Assembly: GCA_018826405.1 (NCBI GenBank)
Contig: JAHJZL010000070.1
Span: 1 to 11,565 of the forward strand
Length of the DNA stretch: 11,565 nucleotides
Source of the DNA: Patescibacteria group bacterium
GTDB lineage: Bacteria; Patescibacteriota; Minisyncoccia; Phycocordibacterales; Phycocordibacteraceae
Direction: 5' to 3'
Shown here: one piece after another, positions 5,862 through 11,565 of the stretch
Numbering within the stretch: position 1 is the stretch's first letter
Layout of the letters: every line of letters begins with the position of its first letter
Notes under the pieces: model-generated
The model's input: only the letters and a program-made list of their open reading frames with translations
The model's database searches: none
Told to the model about the DNA's origin: nothing
Translations under genes and position numbers: made by a program

Positions 5862-6156
5862 GCGCAATGATCTGTTTTACAGATAACGAGTCCCCACTCT
5901 TCTCTGGAAACTGAGCAACAATTTCTTTAGTCCACGTTCCTGGCACAAAAGGCTCCCCATCCTCTCGAAATACGTTACGTAGCTGAGGCACCCTCTTCTG
6001 CGCGTCTGGAAGAGACAAACTATCCAGTTTCCCTACATACGCCAGAATCGCATCAAACTCTTCTGCAAAACGCGGGAGGTCTTCTTCAGGCACTGCAATA
6101 CGCGCTAGATTAGCTAGCTTTTTTACATCTTCTGCACTTGTGCGTATTTCACTCAT
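5854..6156 (-). CDS. gatC: Asp-tRNA(Asn)/Glu-tRNA(Gln) amidotransferase subunit C (GatC)
   Basis: Protein of 100 aa from the ATG at 6156; a TTG three codons earlier is the alternative. GatC is the small subunit that wraps around GatA and GatB and stabilises the amidotransferase. Family features are 'TSAEDVKKLANLARIAVPEEDLPRFAEEFDAILAYVGKLD', the N-terminal helical pair, then 'LRNVFREDGEP' and the C-terminal 'FPEKSGDSLSVKQII'. It starts 13 nt after the ligA stop and overlaps gatA by 8 nt, so ligA-gatC-gatA is probably one transcription unit. TAGATT stands exactly 7 nt before the ATG, a possible weak internal -10 box. No Shine-Dalgarno site lies at a normal distance. Confidence 0.95.
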   Translation of the reverse strand: MSEIRTSAEDVKKLANLARIAVPEEDLPRFAEEFDAILAYVGKLDSLSLPDAQKRVPQLRNVFREDGEPFVPGTWTKEIVAQFPEKSGDSLSVKQIIAHD

Positions 6157-6163
6157 TACAGCC

Positions 6164-6169
6164 AATCTA
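6164..6169 (-). promoter_or_regulatory. Weak -10-like box 7 nt before gatC
   Basis: TAGATT on the minus strand (4 of 6 consensus bases) ends 7 nt before the gatC ATG. It is listed because four other starts in the window have a TANNNT box at the same distance. Alone it would not be convincing. Confidence 0.25.
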
Positions 6170-8188
6170 TCACGCTTTAAGCCTCCTGAGGAATTCCTTT
6201 GCGTCTATAACAGGAACTCCTAAATCCTGCGCAGCCACAAGCTTTGATCCTGGCTTTTCTCCTGCAAGCACGAACCCGGTCTTTCGAGATACTGCACTGC
6301 TAACGGTTCCTCCTTGCTTCTTAACAAGAGCACTTGCCTCCTCGCGAGAAAACTCCTCAAACGTCCCTGTTATAACAACGGAGACTCCAGAAAATACTCC
6401 CTTGCTTGGTGCCTTAGACACTTCAGCAATTGAGAGATGCTGTTGCAGACGCTCAACGAGTGCGCGATTCTCAATGTCACCAAACCACTCTGATACAGCA
6501 CGCATTCCTATATCTCCAATGCCGTGGATATCGCTGAACTCCTCAGGCTTCGCATTCAACATGCGTGCAAGTGTTCCAAAATTTGCAGCGAGCAAGTATG
6601 CGGTCTCGACTCCAACATGCGGTATTGAAAGGCCTGCAAGCAGACGGTCAAGCGGAATACGAGTTCGCTCTTGAATCGCATCAATTAAGTTTCGTGCAGA
6701 CAGCTCCTTAAATCCGGGAAGCTCACGCACCTCGTCATACGTAAGCTCAAAGAAATCATCATAGTCACTCACAAGCTCATGTTCCATGAGTAATTTAACG
6801 GTCTTTGCTCCTAAGCCGTCTATATCAAGGGCGCTCTTTCCAGCAAAGTGTGTGAGCTTCCTAAACTGCTGGTCAAAAGATCCCGCAACCTTGCACTTCC
6901 TTGCTGCAGTTCCTGCAACTCGCTCAATTTCTCCATCCCCTCCGCAAAGCGGCGAGCGTTTTGGAAATATCCATTTCTTCTCTTTCCCTGTACGAAATTC
7001 TGGCAAGACCTGAATAATCTCAGGAATAATATCTCCTGCTTTCTGCAAAATAACGGTGTCTCCGATACGTATATCTTTTTCTGAAATGAAGTCTTCGTTA
7101 TGGAGCGTTGCCCGCGCAACGGTGCTCCCCGCAACGGACACAGGCTCCAGATGCGCAACAGGAGTAAGTACACCCGTGCGCCCAACCTGAAGACTTATAT
7201 CAGTAACACGGGTCGTGACCTGCTCTGCTGGAAATTTGAGTGCAATAGCAAACCGCGGACCCTTCCCAGTATAGCCAAGCGCCGTGCGGTATTCTGCTTC
7301 GTTAACTTTAAGGACCACACCATCAATCTGATAGTCTTCGTTCTCTCGCCGTACCCCATGCCAGCTCTCCCAAAAAGAAACTGCTTCTTGGAGCGTTTTT
7401 GCATGTATTCCCTCCACATTGCTGGGCAGCCCTAACTCTCTAATATATGAAAGGACTTCTGTTTGCGTTTCTGGCATCTTCTCACTTGTAAGATCCAGGT
7501 CATACAAAAACGCAGCAAGAGGGCGCGCAGCAGCAGCGCGCACATCAATTTGGCGCAGAGACCCTGCCGCCGCATTGCGCGGGTTAGCAAACGCTTGTTT
7601 CCCAGCCTTCTCCTGTTCTATGTTTAAAGCGGCAAAGCCTGAGCGCGTCATATACACCTCCCCCTCAACAACTACATCAATGGGACGAGTGAGCGTGTGT
7701 GGAATGTTTTTAATAGTACGCACTGCATCTGTAACGTCTTCTCCAATTACTCCATCCCCTCGAGTAGCAGCCAAGACAAGCGCTCCCTTTTCATAGGTGA
7801 GAACAATATGCAGCCCATCAATTTTAAGTTCTGCACTATAAGTAGGAGCAGGATTCTCGTATCCTGCGCGTACAAGTCCTCTTTTAACTCGCTCGTCAAA
7901 AGCGCGCGCCTCCCCCTCAGAAAAGGCATCGTCCAGCGACCATTGCGGAACGGCGTGCGCAACCTTCTTGAGTCCAGGCAGGACTCTTCCTGCAACAACT
8001 TGCGTGGGAGAATCTGCAACAATCAGCTCTGGATACATTCGCTCAAGCTCTGCGAGCTCGTGCTTTAGCGAATCCAGTGCTTCGGGAGATATGGATGACT
8101 CGTCTTTTTCGTGATACTCGGCTCGATATGCCGTTATGGCAATACGCAGCTTTTGAGCTCGGTCTTTAATCTCTCTAGATGCTTCCAT
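6170..8188 (-). CDS. ligA: NAD+-dependent DNA ligase LigA with reduced zinc finger
   Basis: Protein of 672 aa, full length for LigA, the replicative ligase that uses NAD+ to seal nicks. Domain Ia spans about 1-70, with Tyr25-His26 and 'SPTQVV'. The adenylation domain carries the catalytic Lys122 in 'AELKIDGLHI', 'ATRGDGVIGEDVT', 'GEVYM', 'NPRNAAAGSLRQ' and 'DGVVLKV'. The OB domain includes 'QVGRTGVLTPVA' and 'ATLHNEDFI'. The zinc region (about 410-445) keeps only Cys415 and Cys432; the other two zinc positions are Ser412 and a Ser/Gly stretch. Helix-hairpin-helix repeats and a BRCT domain (about 597-672) follow. In domain Ia the usual P-D-A-E-Y-D is replaced by 'SPEALD', so two NMN-contact residues (E. 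coli D32 and Y35) are changed. TACAGT stands 7 nt before the ATG. The gene begins 27 nt after the last minor pilin gene. Confidence 0.97.
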   Translation of the reverse strand: MEASREIKDRAQKLRIAITAYRAEYHEKDESSISPEALDSLKHELAELERMYPELIVADSPTQVVAGRVLPGLKKVAHAVPQWSLDDAFSEGEARAFDERVKRGLVRAGYENPAPTYSAELKIDGLHIVLTYEKGALVLAATRGDGVIGEDVTDAVRTIKNIPHTLTRPIDVVVEGEVYMTRSGFAALNIEQEKAGKQAFANPRNAAAGSLRQIDVRAAAARPLAAFLYDLDLTSEKMPETQTEVLSYIRELGLPSNVEGIHAKTLQEAVSFWESWHGVRRENEDYQIDGVVLKVNEAEYRTALGYTGKGPRFAIALKFPAEQVTTRVTDISLQVGRTGVLTPVAHLEPVSVAGSTVARATLHNEDFISEKDIRIGDTVILQKAGDIIPEIIQVLPEFRTGKEKKWIFPKRSPLCGGDGEIERVAGTAARKCKVAGSFDQQFRKLTHFAGKSALDIDGLGAKTVKLLMEHELVSDYDDFFELTYDEVRELPGFKELSARNLIDAIQERTRIPLDRLLAGLSIPHVGVETAYLLAANFGTLARMLNAKPEEFSDIHGIGDIGMRAVSEWFGDIENRALVERLQQHLSIAEVSKAPSKGVFSGVSVVITGTFEEFSREEASALVKKQGGTVSSAVSRKTGFVLAGEKPGSKLVAAQDLGVPVIDAKEFLRRLKA

Positions 8189-8195
8189 TACCTAT

Positions 8196-8201
8196 ACTGT
8201 A
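8196..8201 (-). promoter_or_regulatory. Possible -10 box for a leaderless ligA transcript
   Basis: TACAGT on the minus strand ends 7 nt (ATAGGTA) before the ligA ATG and lies in the 27-nt gap after the minor pilin cluster. It has 4 of 6 consensus bases, and no clear -35 box was found. Confidence 0.35.
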
Positions 8202-8215
8202 CCCCGTTTAACTAT

Positions 8216-8683
8216 CTAGTACACGACCTTAAGTCCGCGCTCAATACGGCGTGGATTTGAGGCGTCACAAGTGTTGTATCCGTTAGCATAAATACAAGTT
8301 GTCTTCCCTGAACTACACGTTGCTCCGCCGTTTGCCTTGTATACCTCAACCTGTGCAGATTCTCCTGACGGACAGGCAACATAGAAGACGCTCTTCTGTA
8401 TATTGCTTGAGATGGATGTAGTTACTGGAAATGTCTGTCCTGTACAAGAGACTGACGCGCTTGCAGATCCATACGCAAATGCTCCTTGCTTTTGGTCCCA
8501 GTATAGTGCGCACTCTAGTGCAGAGTCTGCTGCATAAAAGGCTGTTTGAGATTGCTTCGCTGTTGAGGAGAGCACTACTTGCTTGTATGCAACATCAAGC
8601 AAGGCAAGGCCCACAGACAAAAGTACTGATGTAAGAATAACTGCGATAAGAAGGGTAAAGCCGCGAGGGTAAGGTGTACTCAT
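8216..8683 (-). CDS. PilX/GspK-like minor pilin
   Basis: Protein of 155 aa from the ATG at 8683, which overlaps the stop of the preceding gene by ATGA. It has a class III prepilin signal, 'PYPRG' before 'FTLLIAVILTSVLLSVGLALL', with cleavage expected after Gly8. Position +5 of the mature protein is Ile instead of the usual Glu, as in GspK-type pilins that sit at the tip of the fibre. 'AFYAADSALECALYWD' (about 48-63) is a PilX-family mark, in which the mature helix continues after the membrane part. The C-terminal region has six cysteines, so disulfides are possible. It is the last gene of the minor pilin chain. The exact family (PilX or GspK) cannot be fixed by eye. Confidence 0.85.
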   Translation of the reverse strand: MSTPYPRGFTLLIAVILTSVLLSVGLALLDVAYKQVVLSSTAKQSQTAFYAADSALECALYWDQKQGAFAYGSASASVSCTGQTFPVTTSISSNIQKSVFYVACPSGESAQVEVYKANGGATCSSGKTTCIYANGYNTCDASNPRRIERGLKVVY

Positions 8684-9201
8684 AACCAATCATTTAAAGT
8701 CTCAGTGACCGTAAAGGTGTACGGCACCGTTCGCGTCATCCAGGTCATGGTGACTGTGACACGCACTTCAGTAACACTAATAGTAGTAAGTCTTATTTTA
8801 CGCGTAAATGGAGTTACGGTTCCTGAGTTTTGTTGATTATAAATACCCCCAGAGGTTACGTACAACGGAGTAATAACTGTGTTAACTGTTCCTTGTGTTG
8901 CATCCACTACACAGTCCGCAGCAATGCAGTTGCGGCCTCCTGTTCCATTAAGTCCATACAGCCATGAACGTAACGAGTTTGGATTCTGAATATTGAATAA
9001 ATAATTTCCGTCTCTAATAGCTCGGACATATTCAACTCCCTCTTGCGCAAGAGAAGACGCAATAAGTTGGTCACGTGCACTGCGTGAAGCATTCAGTGAC
9101 TGTTGCACAGCATAAAAAGGACCCACAAGTGCAAGTGCAATAATCGTAATTGCAACGAGTGTTTCAACGAGTGTAAATCCTTTCTGCTGGTGAATCATCA
9201 T
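8680..9201 (-). CDS. PilV/GspI-like minor pilin
   Basis: Protein of 173 aa. The class III signal is 'MMIHQQKG' followed by 'FTLVETLVAITIIALALVG', with cleavage after Gly8 and Glu at mature +5. After the membrane helix come 'SRSARDQLIASSLAQEGVEYVRAIRDGNYL', typical of PilV/GspI-like proteins, and a beta-rich end with 'RKIRLTTISVTEVRVTVTMTW'. Two cysteines ('NCIAADC') lie 6 apart and may form a small disulfide loop. The first ATG (9201) overlaps the upstream stop by ATGA, and a second ATG follows at once (9198). It is coupled at its 3' end to the PilX-like gene in the same way. It probably belongs to the tip complex that primes pilus assembly. Confidence 0.88.
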   Translation of the reverse strand: MMIHQQKGFTLVETLVAITIIALALVGPFYAVQQSLNASRSARDQLIASSLAQEGVEYVRAIRDGNYLFNIQNPNSLRSWLYGLNGTGGRNCIAADCVVDATQGTVNTVITPLYVTSGGIYNQQNSGTVTPFTRKIRLTTISVTEVRVTVTMTWMTRTVPYTFTVTETLNDWL

Positions 9202-9740
9202 ATATCTATAAATCGCTGCGTGGCTCCTGTCTGTATCGTAAAGTCGGTAGTCTTATTCGTGTCTGTTTTCATACTACCCTTGATTACAAATATTACTTGC
9301 GGCTGCACTATGTCCGCAGTTCCAACACCTCTCACGTAAAACGTAAGGGACTGAATCGTGATCAAAGGATCTGTGAGAGATACTGCTCGCGACTCGCTAC
9401 AAGCACCAGTACACTGTCCAATTGTTCCATCACTACGCTTAAAGTACGTAATGGTCTGACCCTGACTATCAACGAAAGTGATACTTGTTCCCCCGTCGCA
9501 GTTAGGCACTACAGAACTTCCATTACACATATAGCCAGTTCCTGTGCGCATGTTGCGCGCCATACTTTCAACAGCAAAAGAAAGGCTTGATACGAGTTGA
9601 TTATTTCCTCGCGCTTGCCGATCCAAACTTATGAGTGTGAGATACGCTCCCGTAACCACAACCATGACCAAACTAAAAATTCCCAATGAGACAATCATTT
9701 CTAGCAACGTATATCCGCGCTGTGTTTTGTTAGTACTCAT
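9198..9740 (-). CDS. PilW/GspJ-like minor pilin
   Basis: Protein of 180 aa from the ATG at 9740, which overlaps the stop of the FimT/GspH-like gene by ATGA; the frame stays open upstream, but those codons lie in the previous gene. The class III signal is 'TQRG' followed by 'YTLLEMIVSLGIFSLVMVVV', with Tyr instead of Phe at +1 and Glu at +5. 'SSLSFAVESMARNMRTGTGYMC' fits the conserved helix end of PilW/GspJ-type proteins, which commonly read 'l..a.e.i.RdlR'. The C-terminal half is beta-rich, with four cysteines. Chained overlaps on both sides suggest equal and coupled synthesis with its partners. PilW or GspJ is the best match by pattern and gene order. Confidence 0.87.
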   Translation of the reverse strand: MSTNKTQRGYTLLEMIVSLGIFSLVMVVVTGAYLTLISLDRQARGNNQLVSSLSFAVESMARNMRTGTGYMCNGSSVVPNCDGGTSITFVDSQGQTITYFKRSDGTIGQCTGACSESRAVSLTDPLITIQSLTFYVRGVGTADIVQPQVIFVIKGSMKTDTNKTTDFTIQTGATQRFIDI

Positions 9741-10417
9741 GGGCATACTCCTACAGATACTTGTCCGACTTTTGATACACTTACGCATCGCTCTGTTCCC
9801 CCATCAGGAGAGGCTACATATATTGTAGCGTTCTCAAGGGACATGGGGGCTCCAGAACGCTTCCCCGTAATAATGGACTGTGTGTTAGGTCGTAGATACA
9901 CGATATTCAATGAATCCAGGTTCGTGTCTGAACACCGTGTTGAGTTTAACGCCCTATCGAATCCACAAAACTTACTAATCTTGAATCCTCTGTTGAAGGT
10001 TGACGTACGCACTCCTTCACTCGGCAGTTCATACGTACAATTTCCTGGCCGTGCCTCTGGACCAGAGGCAACCGTGTGCCCAGGACATATTCCTCCCTGG
10101 CTTGATCCAGGGATGCCCGGGTTTGTGTCTGCGAAAAGTATATATGAGGTTAGAGAACCGCTACTAAAGTGGACTCCGTAGCCCGCATTCTGGAAGCCAC
10201 CAAAATACCTACTTGAGAGCCCGAGAGACTGAGCTTCTCGAATAGAAAACGCGAGTGTGTATGCCGTATCCGTTAGAATAACTGTCTTATTAAAAGAAGA
10301 CTGCCCGTTAATGGCTATGCCCGTAACAATAACGATGATGGCAAGCACTACGAGCATTTCTACGAGAGTAAATCCTCGCGAGAGCTTTTTTAAAATGTGA
10401 GAAATAGAGGATTCCAT
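9737..10417 (-). CDS. FimT/GspH-like minor pilin
   Basis: Protein of 226 aa. The class III signal is 'LKKLSRG' followed by 'FTLVEMLVVLAIIVIVTGIAI', with cleavage after Gly15 and Glu at +5. 'LAFSIREAQSLGLSSR' is the GspH/FimT mark (a stretch such as 'l..aR.eAi.r...v'). The rest is long for this group and rich in Gly, Ser and Asn, with seven cysteines, among them 'GGICPGH' and 'PGNCTYELP'. The start codon lies inside the end of the prepilin peptidase gene (28-bp overlap), and the end is ATGA-coupled to the PilW-like gene. There is no other Met before the signal, so the overlap is real. It probably sits in the tip complex of a type IV pilus or pseudopilus. Confidence 0.87.
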   Translation of the reverse strand: MESSISHILKKLSRGFTLVEMLVVLAIIVIVTGIAINGQSSFNKTVILTDTAYTLAFSIREAQSLGLSSRYFGGFQNAGYGVHFSSGSLTSYILFADTNPGIPGSSQGGICPGHTVASGPEARPGNCTYELPSEGVRTSTFNRGFKISKFCGFDRALNSTRCSDTNLDSLNIVYLRPNTQSIITGKRSGAPMSLENATIYVASPDGGTERCVSVSKVGQVSVGVCP

Positions 10418-11142
10418 TGTGTAAATAGAGCGAGCAGATACCCGAGTGCGAGAAACGGCACGAACGGTACTTCAATTCCCATTCTAGTGCCTTTCGGGCG
10501 CGACACCAATATACCGATACCTATAAAGGCACCTGCCCAGAAAGAAAATAGGAGTCCAGCGAGTGCCTGGGGTCCTGCCACAAGGGAGAGCGCAAGCGCA
10601 ACAGGACTATCTCCAAGTCCCATTGCTCTGCCGCGTGAAAGCGCAAACAGAAGAAAGAAACCGAGCGCTATACCTCCCGAGACAATTAAAACGTACCCGA
10701 TCAACAACGTGCCCCATGCAACATAGGCGTACACACTTGAGAGCGCAACAAGTGCGAGTGACGCGGCGGGAGGCACAATCATGTGACGCAGGTCATACAG
10801 CACAACAAATAGAAGCACGCACAAAATCAAGAGAAGTAGGCCCAGTTGAACAGAGAGGCCAAACTGAATATAGGAAACAACGAACAAGACACCAAGCAGT
10901 ACCTCTGAAGCCAGATACAGCGCAGGAACGCGTGCCTTACAGGTCCTGCAGCGTCCCCGCGACAAAAGCCACGAAACTACAGGCATCAAATCAAGTGTAG
11001 TCAGCTGACGGTTGCAAGAATTGCAGCGTGACCTGCCACTAATTATTTGCTCCCCTGTATGCACACGCTCAGCAAGTACTCCTATAAAGCTTGCAAGCAC
11101 TGCTCCGAGAAAGAAAAAGAATACGATTGCAATAAACTCCAT
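10390..11142 (-). CDS. pilD: Prepilin peptidase / N-methyltransferase (PilD/GspO family)
   Basis: Protein of 250 aa from the ATG at 11142; the frame is open from 11178, but that part overlaps a terminator hairpin. This is a membrane aspartic protease that cleaves class III signals after Gly and methylates the new N-terminus. The N-terminal cytoplasmic loop has two CxxC pairs (Cys40/43 and Cys65/68), so the methylase part looks complete. The two catalytic aspartates are Asp117 in 'VLYDLRHMIVP' and Asp178 in 'AMGLGDSPVAL'. About seven or eight hydrophobic segments follow the family layout, and 'EVPFVPFLALG' near the C-terminus is typical. Its likely substrates are encoded directly downstream. 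TATACT stands 7 nt before the ATG, suggesting a leaderless message. Confidence 0.95.
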   Translation of the reverse strand: MEFIAIVFFFFLGAVLASFIGVLAERVHTGEQIISGRSRCNSCNRQLTTLDLMPVVSWLLSRGRCRTCKARVPALYLASEVLLGVLFVVSYIQFGLSVQLGLLLLILCVLLFVVLYDLRHMIVPPAASLALVALSSVYAYVAWGTLLIGYVLIVSGGIALGFFLLFALSRGRAMGLGDSPVALALSLVAGPQALAGLLFSFWAGAFIGIGILVSRPKGTRMGIEVPFVPFLALGYLLALFTQWNPLFLTF

Positions 11143-11149
11143 TGCTTCC

Positions 11150-11155
11150 AGTATA
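11150..11155 (-). promoter_or_regulatory. -10 box for a leaderless pilD transcript
   Basis: TATACT (5 of 6 consensus bases) on the minus strand ends exactly 7 nt before the pilD ATG. At a spacing of 17 nt the -35 position reads GTGTTA and falls on the outer arm of the upstream terminator hairpin, so end and start signals overlap. Confidence 0.5.
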
Positions 11156-11172
11156 CCGCTCTGATCATCAAC

Positions 11173-11217
11173 TAACACAAAAACCCTGCCTCATCTGAGG
11201 ACAGGGTTTTTGTGTTA
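11173..11217 (-). terminator. Rho-independent terminator after the partial pilin gene
   Basis: 16-bp perfect outer arms (11173-11188 and 11202-11217), with an inner 5-bp stem CCTCA/TGAGG set off by a single bulged base. On the minus strand the GC core CCCTG/CAGGG is followed by TTTTTGTGTTA. It starts 14 nt after the pilin stop codon and separates that gene from pilD. Confidence 0.88.
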
Positions 11218-11231
11218 CCCGTGTAATTGCC

Positions 11232-11564
11232 TTACGGACACGCAGTGTCTGTGTTTGCAGGAGCTGCAGAAAGTTCTTTCTTCTGCCCTGTTGAGTCCAA
11301 ACACCAGTACTTAGTGTTGTCACTGATCAACTGAGACGCAACCATATAGGTGTCTGAAGTTGAAGTACAGATAACTGTTCCTGCACCATTAGCTGCATCA
11401 ATTGACGCAATTGCATTCGTAACCGTTGTGTTAGCGAATAGCGTGCTCGCTGCTGAACAACTCGCTCCTGAACCAGTGTTCGCAACTCCATAGCTATTTG
11501 TGTTCTCGCTATAGAAGAGAGCAGCTTGAGATGCAACTGAATCAGTGTTCGCCTTGATTGCAGC
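11232..11564 (-). CDS. Probable type IV major pilin, C-terminal part (5' end outside the window)
   Basis: Read on the minus strand from the window edge, 110 codons are open to a TAA at 11234-11232. The visible part begins 'AAIKANTDSVASQAALFYSENTNSYG', which fits the end of the long pilin helix followed by the alpha-beta loop. It then becomes Ala/Thr/Ser-rich, with 'SDTYMVASQLISDNTKYWCLDSTGQ', a pattern usual for PilA-like pilins of candidate phyla, where 'yWCvDstG' precedes a short tail. Four cysteines are visible, the last just before the end, giving room for two disulfides including a D-loop type one. The prepilin signal would lie upstream of the window. It has its own terminator, which fits a highly made subunit transcribed apart from pilD and the minor pilins. 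Confidence 0.82.
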   Translation of the reverse strand, partial: AAIKANTDSVASQAALFYSENTNSYGVANTGSGASCSAASTLFANTTVTNAIASIDAANGAGTVICTSTSDTYMVASQLISDNTKYWCLDSTGQKKELSAAPANTDTACP

Positions 11565-11565
11565 A

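Noticed and set aside
6138..6674. Plus-strand open frame of 178 codons opposite ligA
   Set aside because: Antisense shadow of the BRCT and helix-hairpin-helix part of ligA; no motif or start signal.
8216..10417. Type II secretion pseudopilins instead of type IV pilus minor pilins
   Set aside because: Not excluded, but the neighbouring major-pilin-like gene and the lack of any secretin or other Gsp gene favour a type IV pilus; symbols were left blank for that reason.
11143..11178. N-terminal extension of the prepilin peptidase to 11178
   Set aside because: It would start inside the terminator hairpin and add a non-hydrophobic tail; the ATG at 11142 has a good -10 box at 7 nt and gives the normal membrane start.
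11327..11536. Minus-strand 69-codon open frame at the right end
   Set aside because: It is a wrong frame within the partial pilin; the pilin frame runs unbroken from the edge to 11232 and has pilin-like sequence.
1..11565. CRISPR array, insertion sequence or other mobile element
   Set aside because: No regularly spaced direct repeats, transposase or integrase motif, or terminal inverted repeats were found by eye; the inverted repeats seen are three terminators and the promoter element.

Overview
The window looks like a piece of a Patescibacteria (CPR) genome, probably of Parcubacteria type. This is judged from protein style only: a secreted peptidoglycan-binding-domain protein of S-layer type, an ECF sigma factor paired with a DUF5667-type membrane protein, minor pilins with the 'AADSALECALYWD' style, and a LigA with a 'PQWSLDDAF' segment. 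TGA is used as a real stop codon, including in ATGA start/stop overlaps, so the Gracilibacteria/SR1 code (TGA = Gly) does not apply.

Layout, left to right. (1) Positions 1-1054, minus strand: an ECF sigma-70 factor, then (ATGA overlap) a single-pass membrane protein with a DUF5667-like external part, cut by the window start. (2) Positions 1055-1212: a divergent intergenic region with a 72-bp element of exact mirror symmetry, readable as two back-to-back ECF-type promoters. (3) Positions 1213-3006, plus strand: a large secreted, cysteine-free, beta-rich protein with a peptidoglycan-binding domain, ended by a strong two-way terminator. (4) Positions 3078-3653, minus: a membrane-anchored protein with an Asp-rich calcium-loop-like motif. 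(5) Positions 3718-3788, minus: an initiator tRNA with its own promoter and terminator. (6) Positions 3829-8188, minus: a close cluster ligA-gatC-gatA followed by a membrane protein with a HEPN-type RNxxxH motif. (7) Positions 8216-11142, minus: prepilin peptidase and four minor pilins (FimT/GspH-, PilW/GspJ-, PilV/GspI- and PilX/GspK-like), chained by ATGA or longer overlaps. (8) Positions 11232-11564, minus: the C-terminal part of a probable major pilin, followed by a terminator.

How it fits together. The pilin block encodes the peptidase that cleaves and methylates prepilins, a full set of tip-type minor pilins and, upstream, probably a major pilin. The sigma/DUF5667 pair most simply reads as an envelope-sensing sigma/anti-sigma switch, with the divergent surface protein as its likely target. 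LigA seals DNA nicks, and GatCA forms part of the tRNA-dependent amidotransferase (gatB is not in the window). All genes from the partial pilin down to position 3078 lie on the minus strand. Several genes that are not translationally coupled have a TANNNT box exactly 7 nt before the start codon, which suggests leaderless transcription. No CRISPR array, insertion sequence, rRNA or replication origin was seen.
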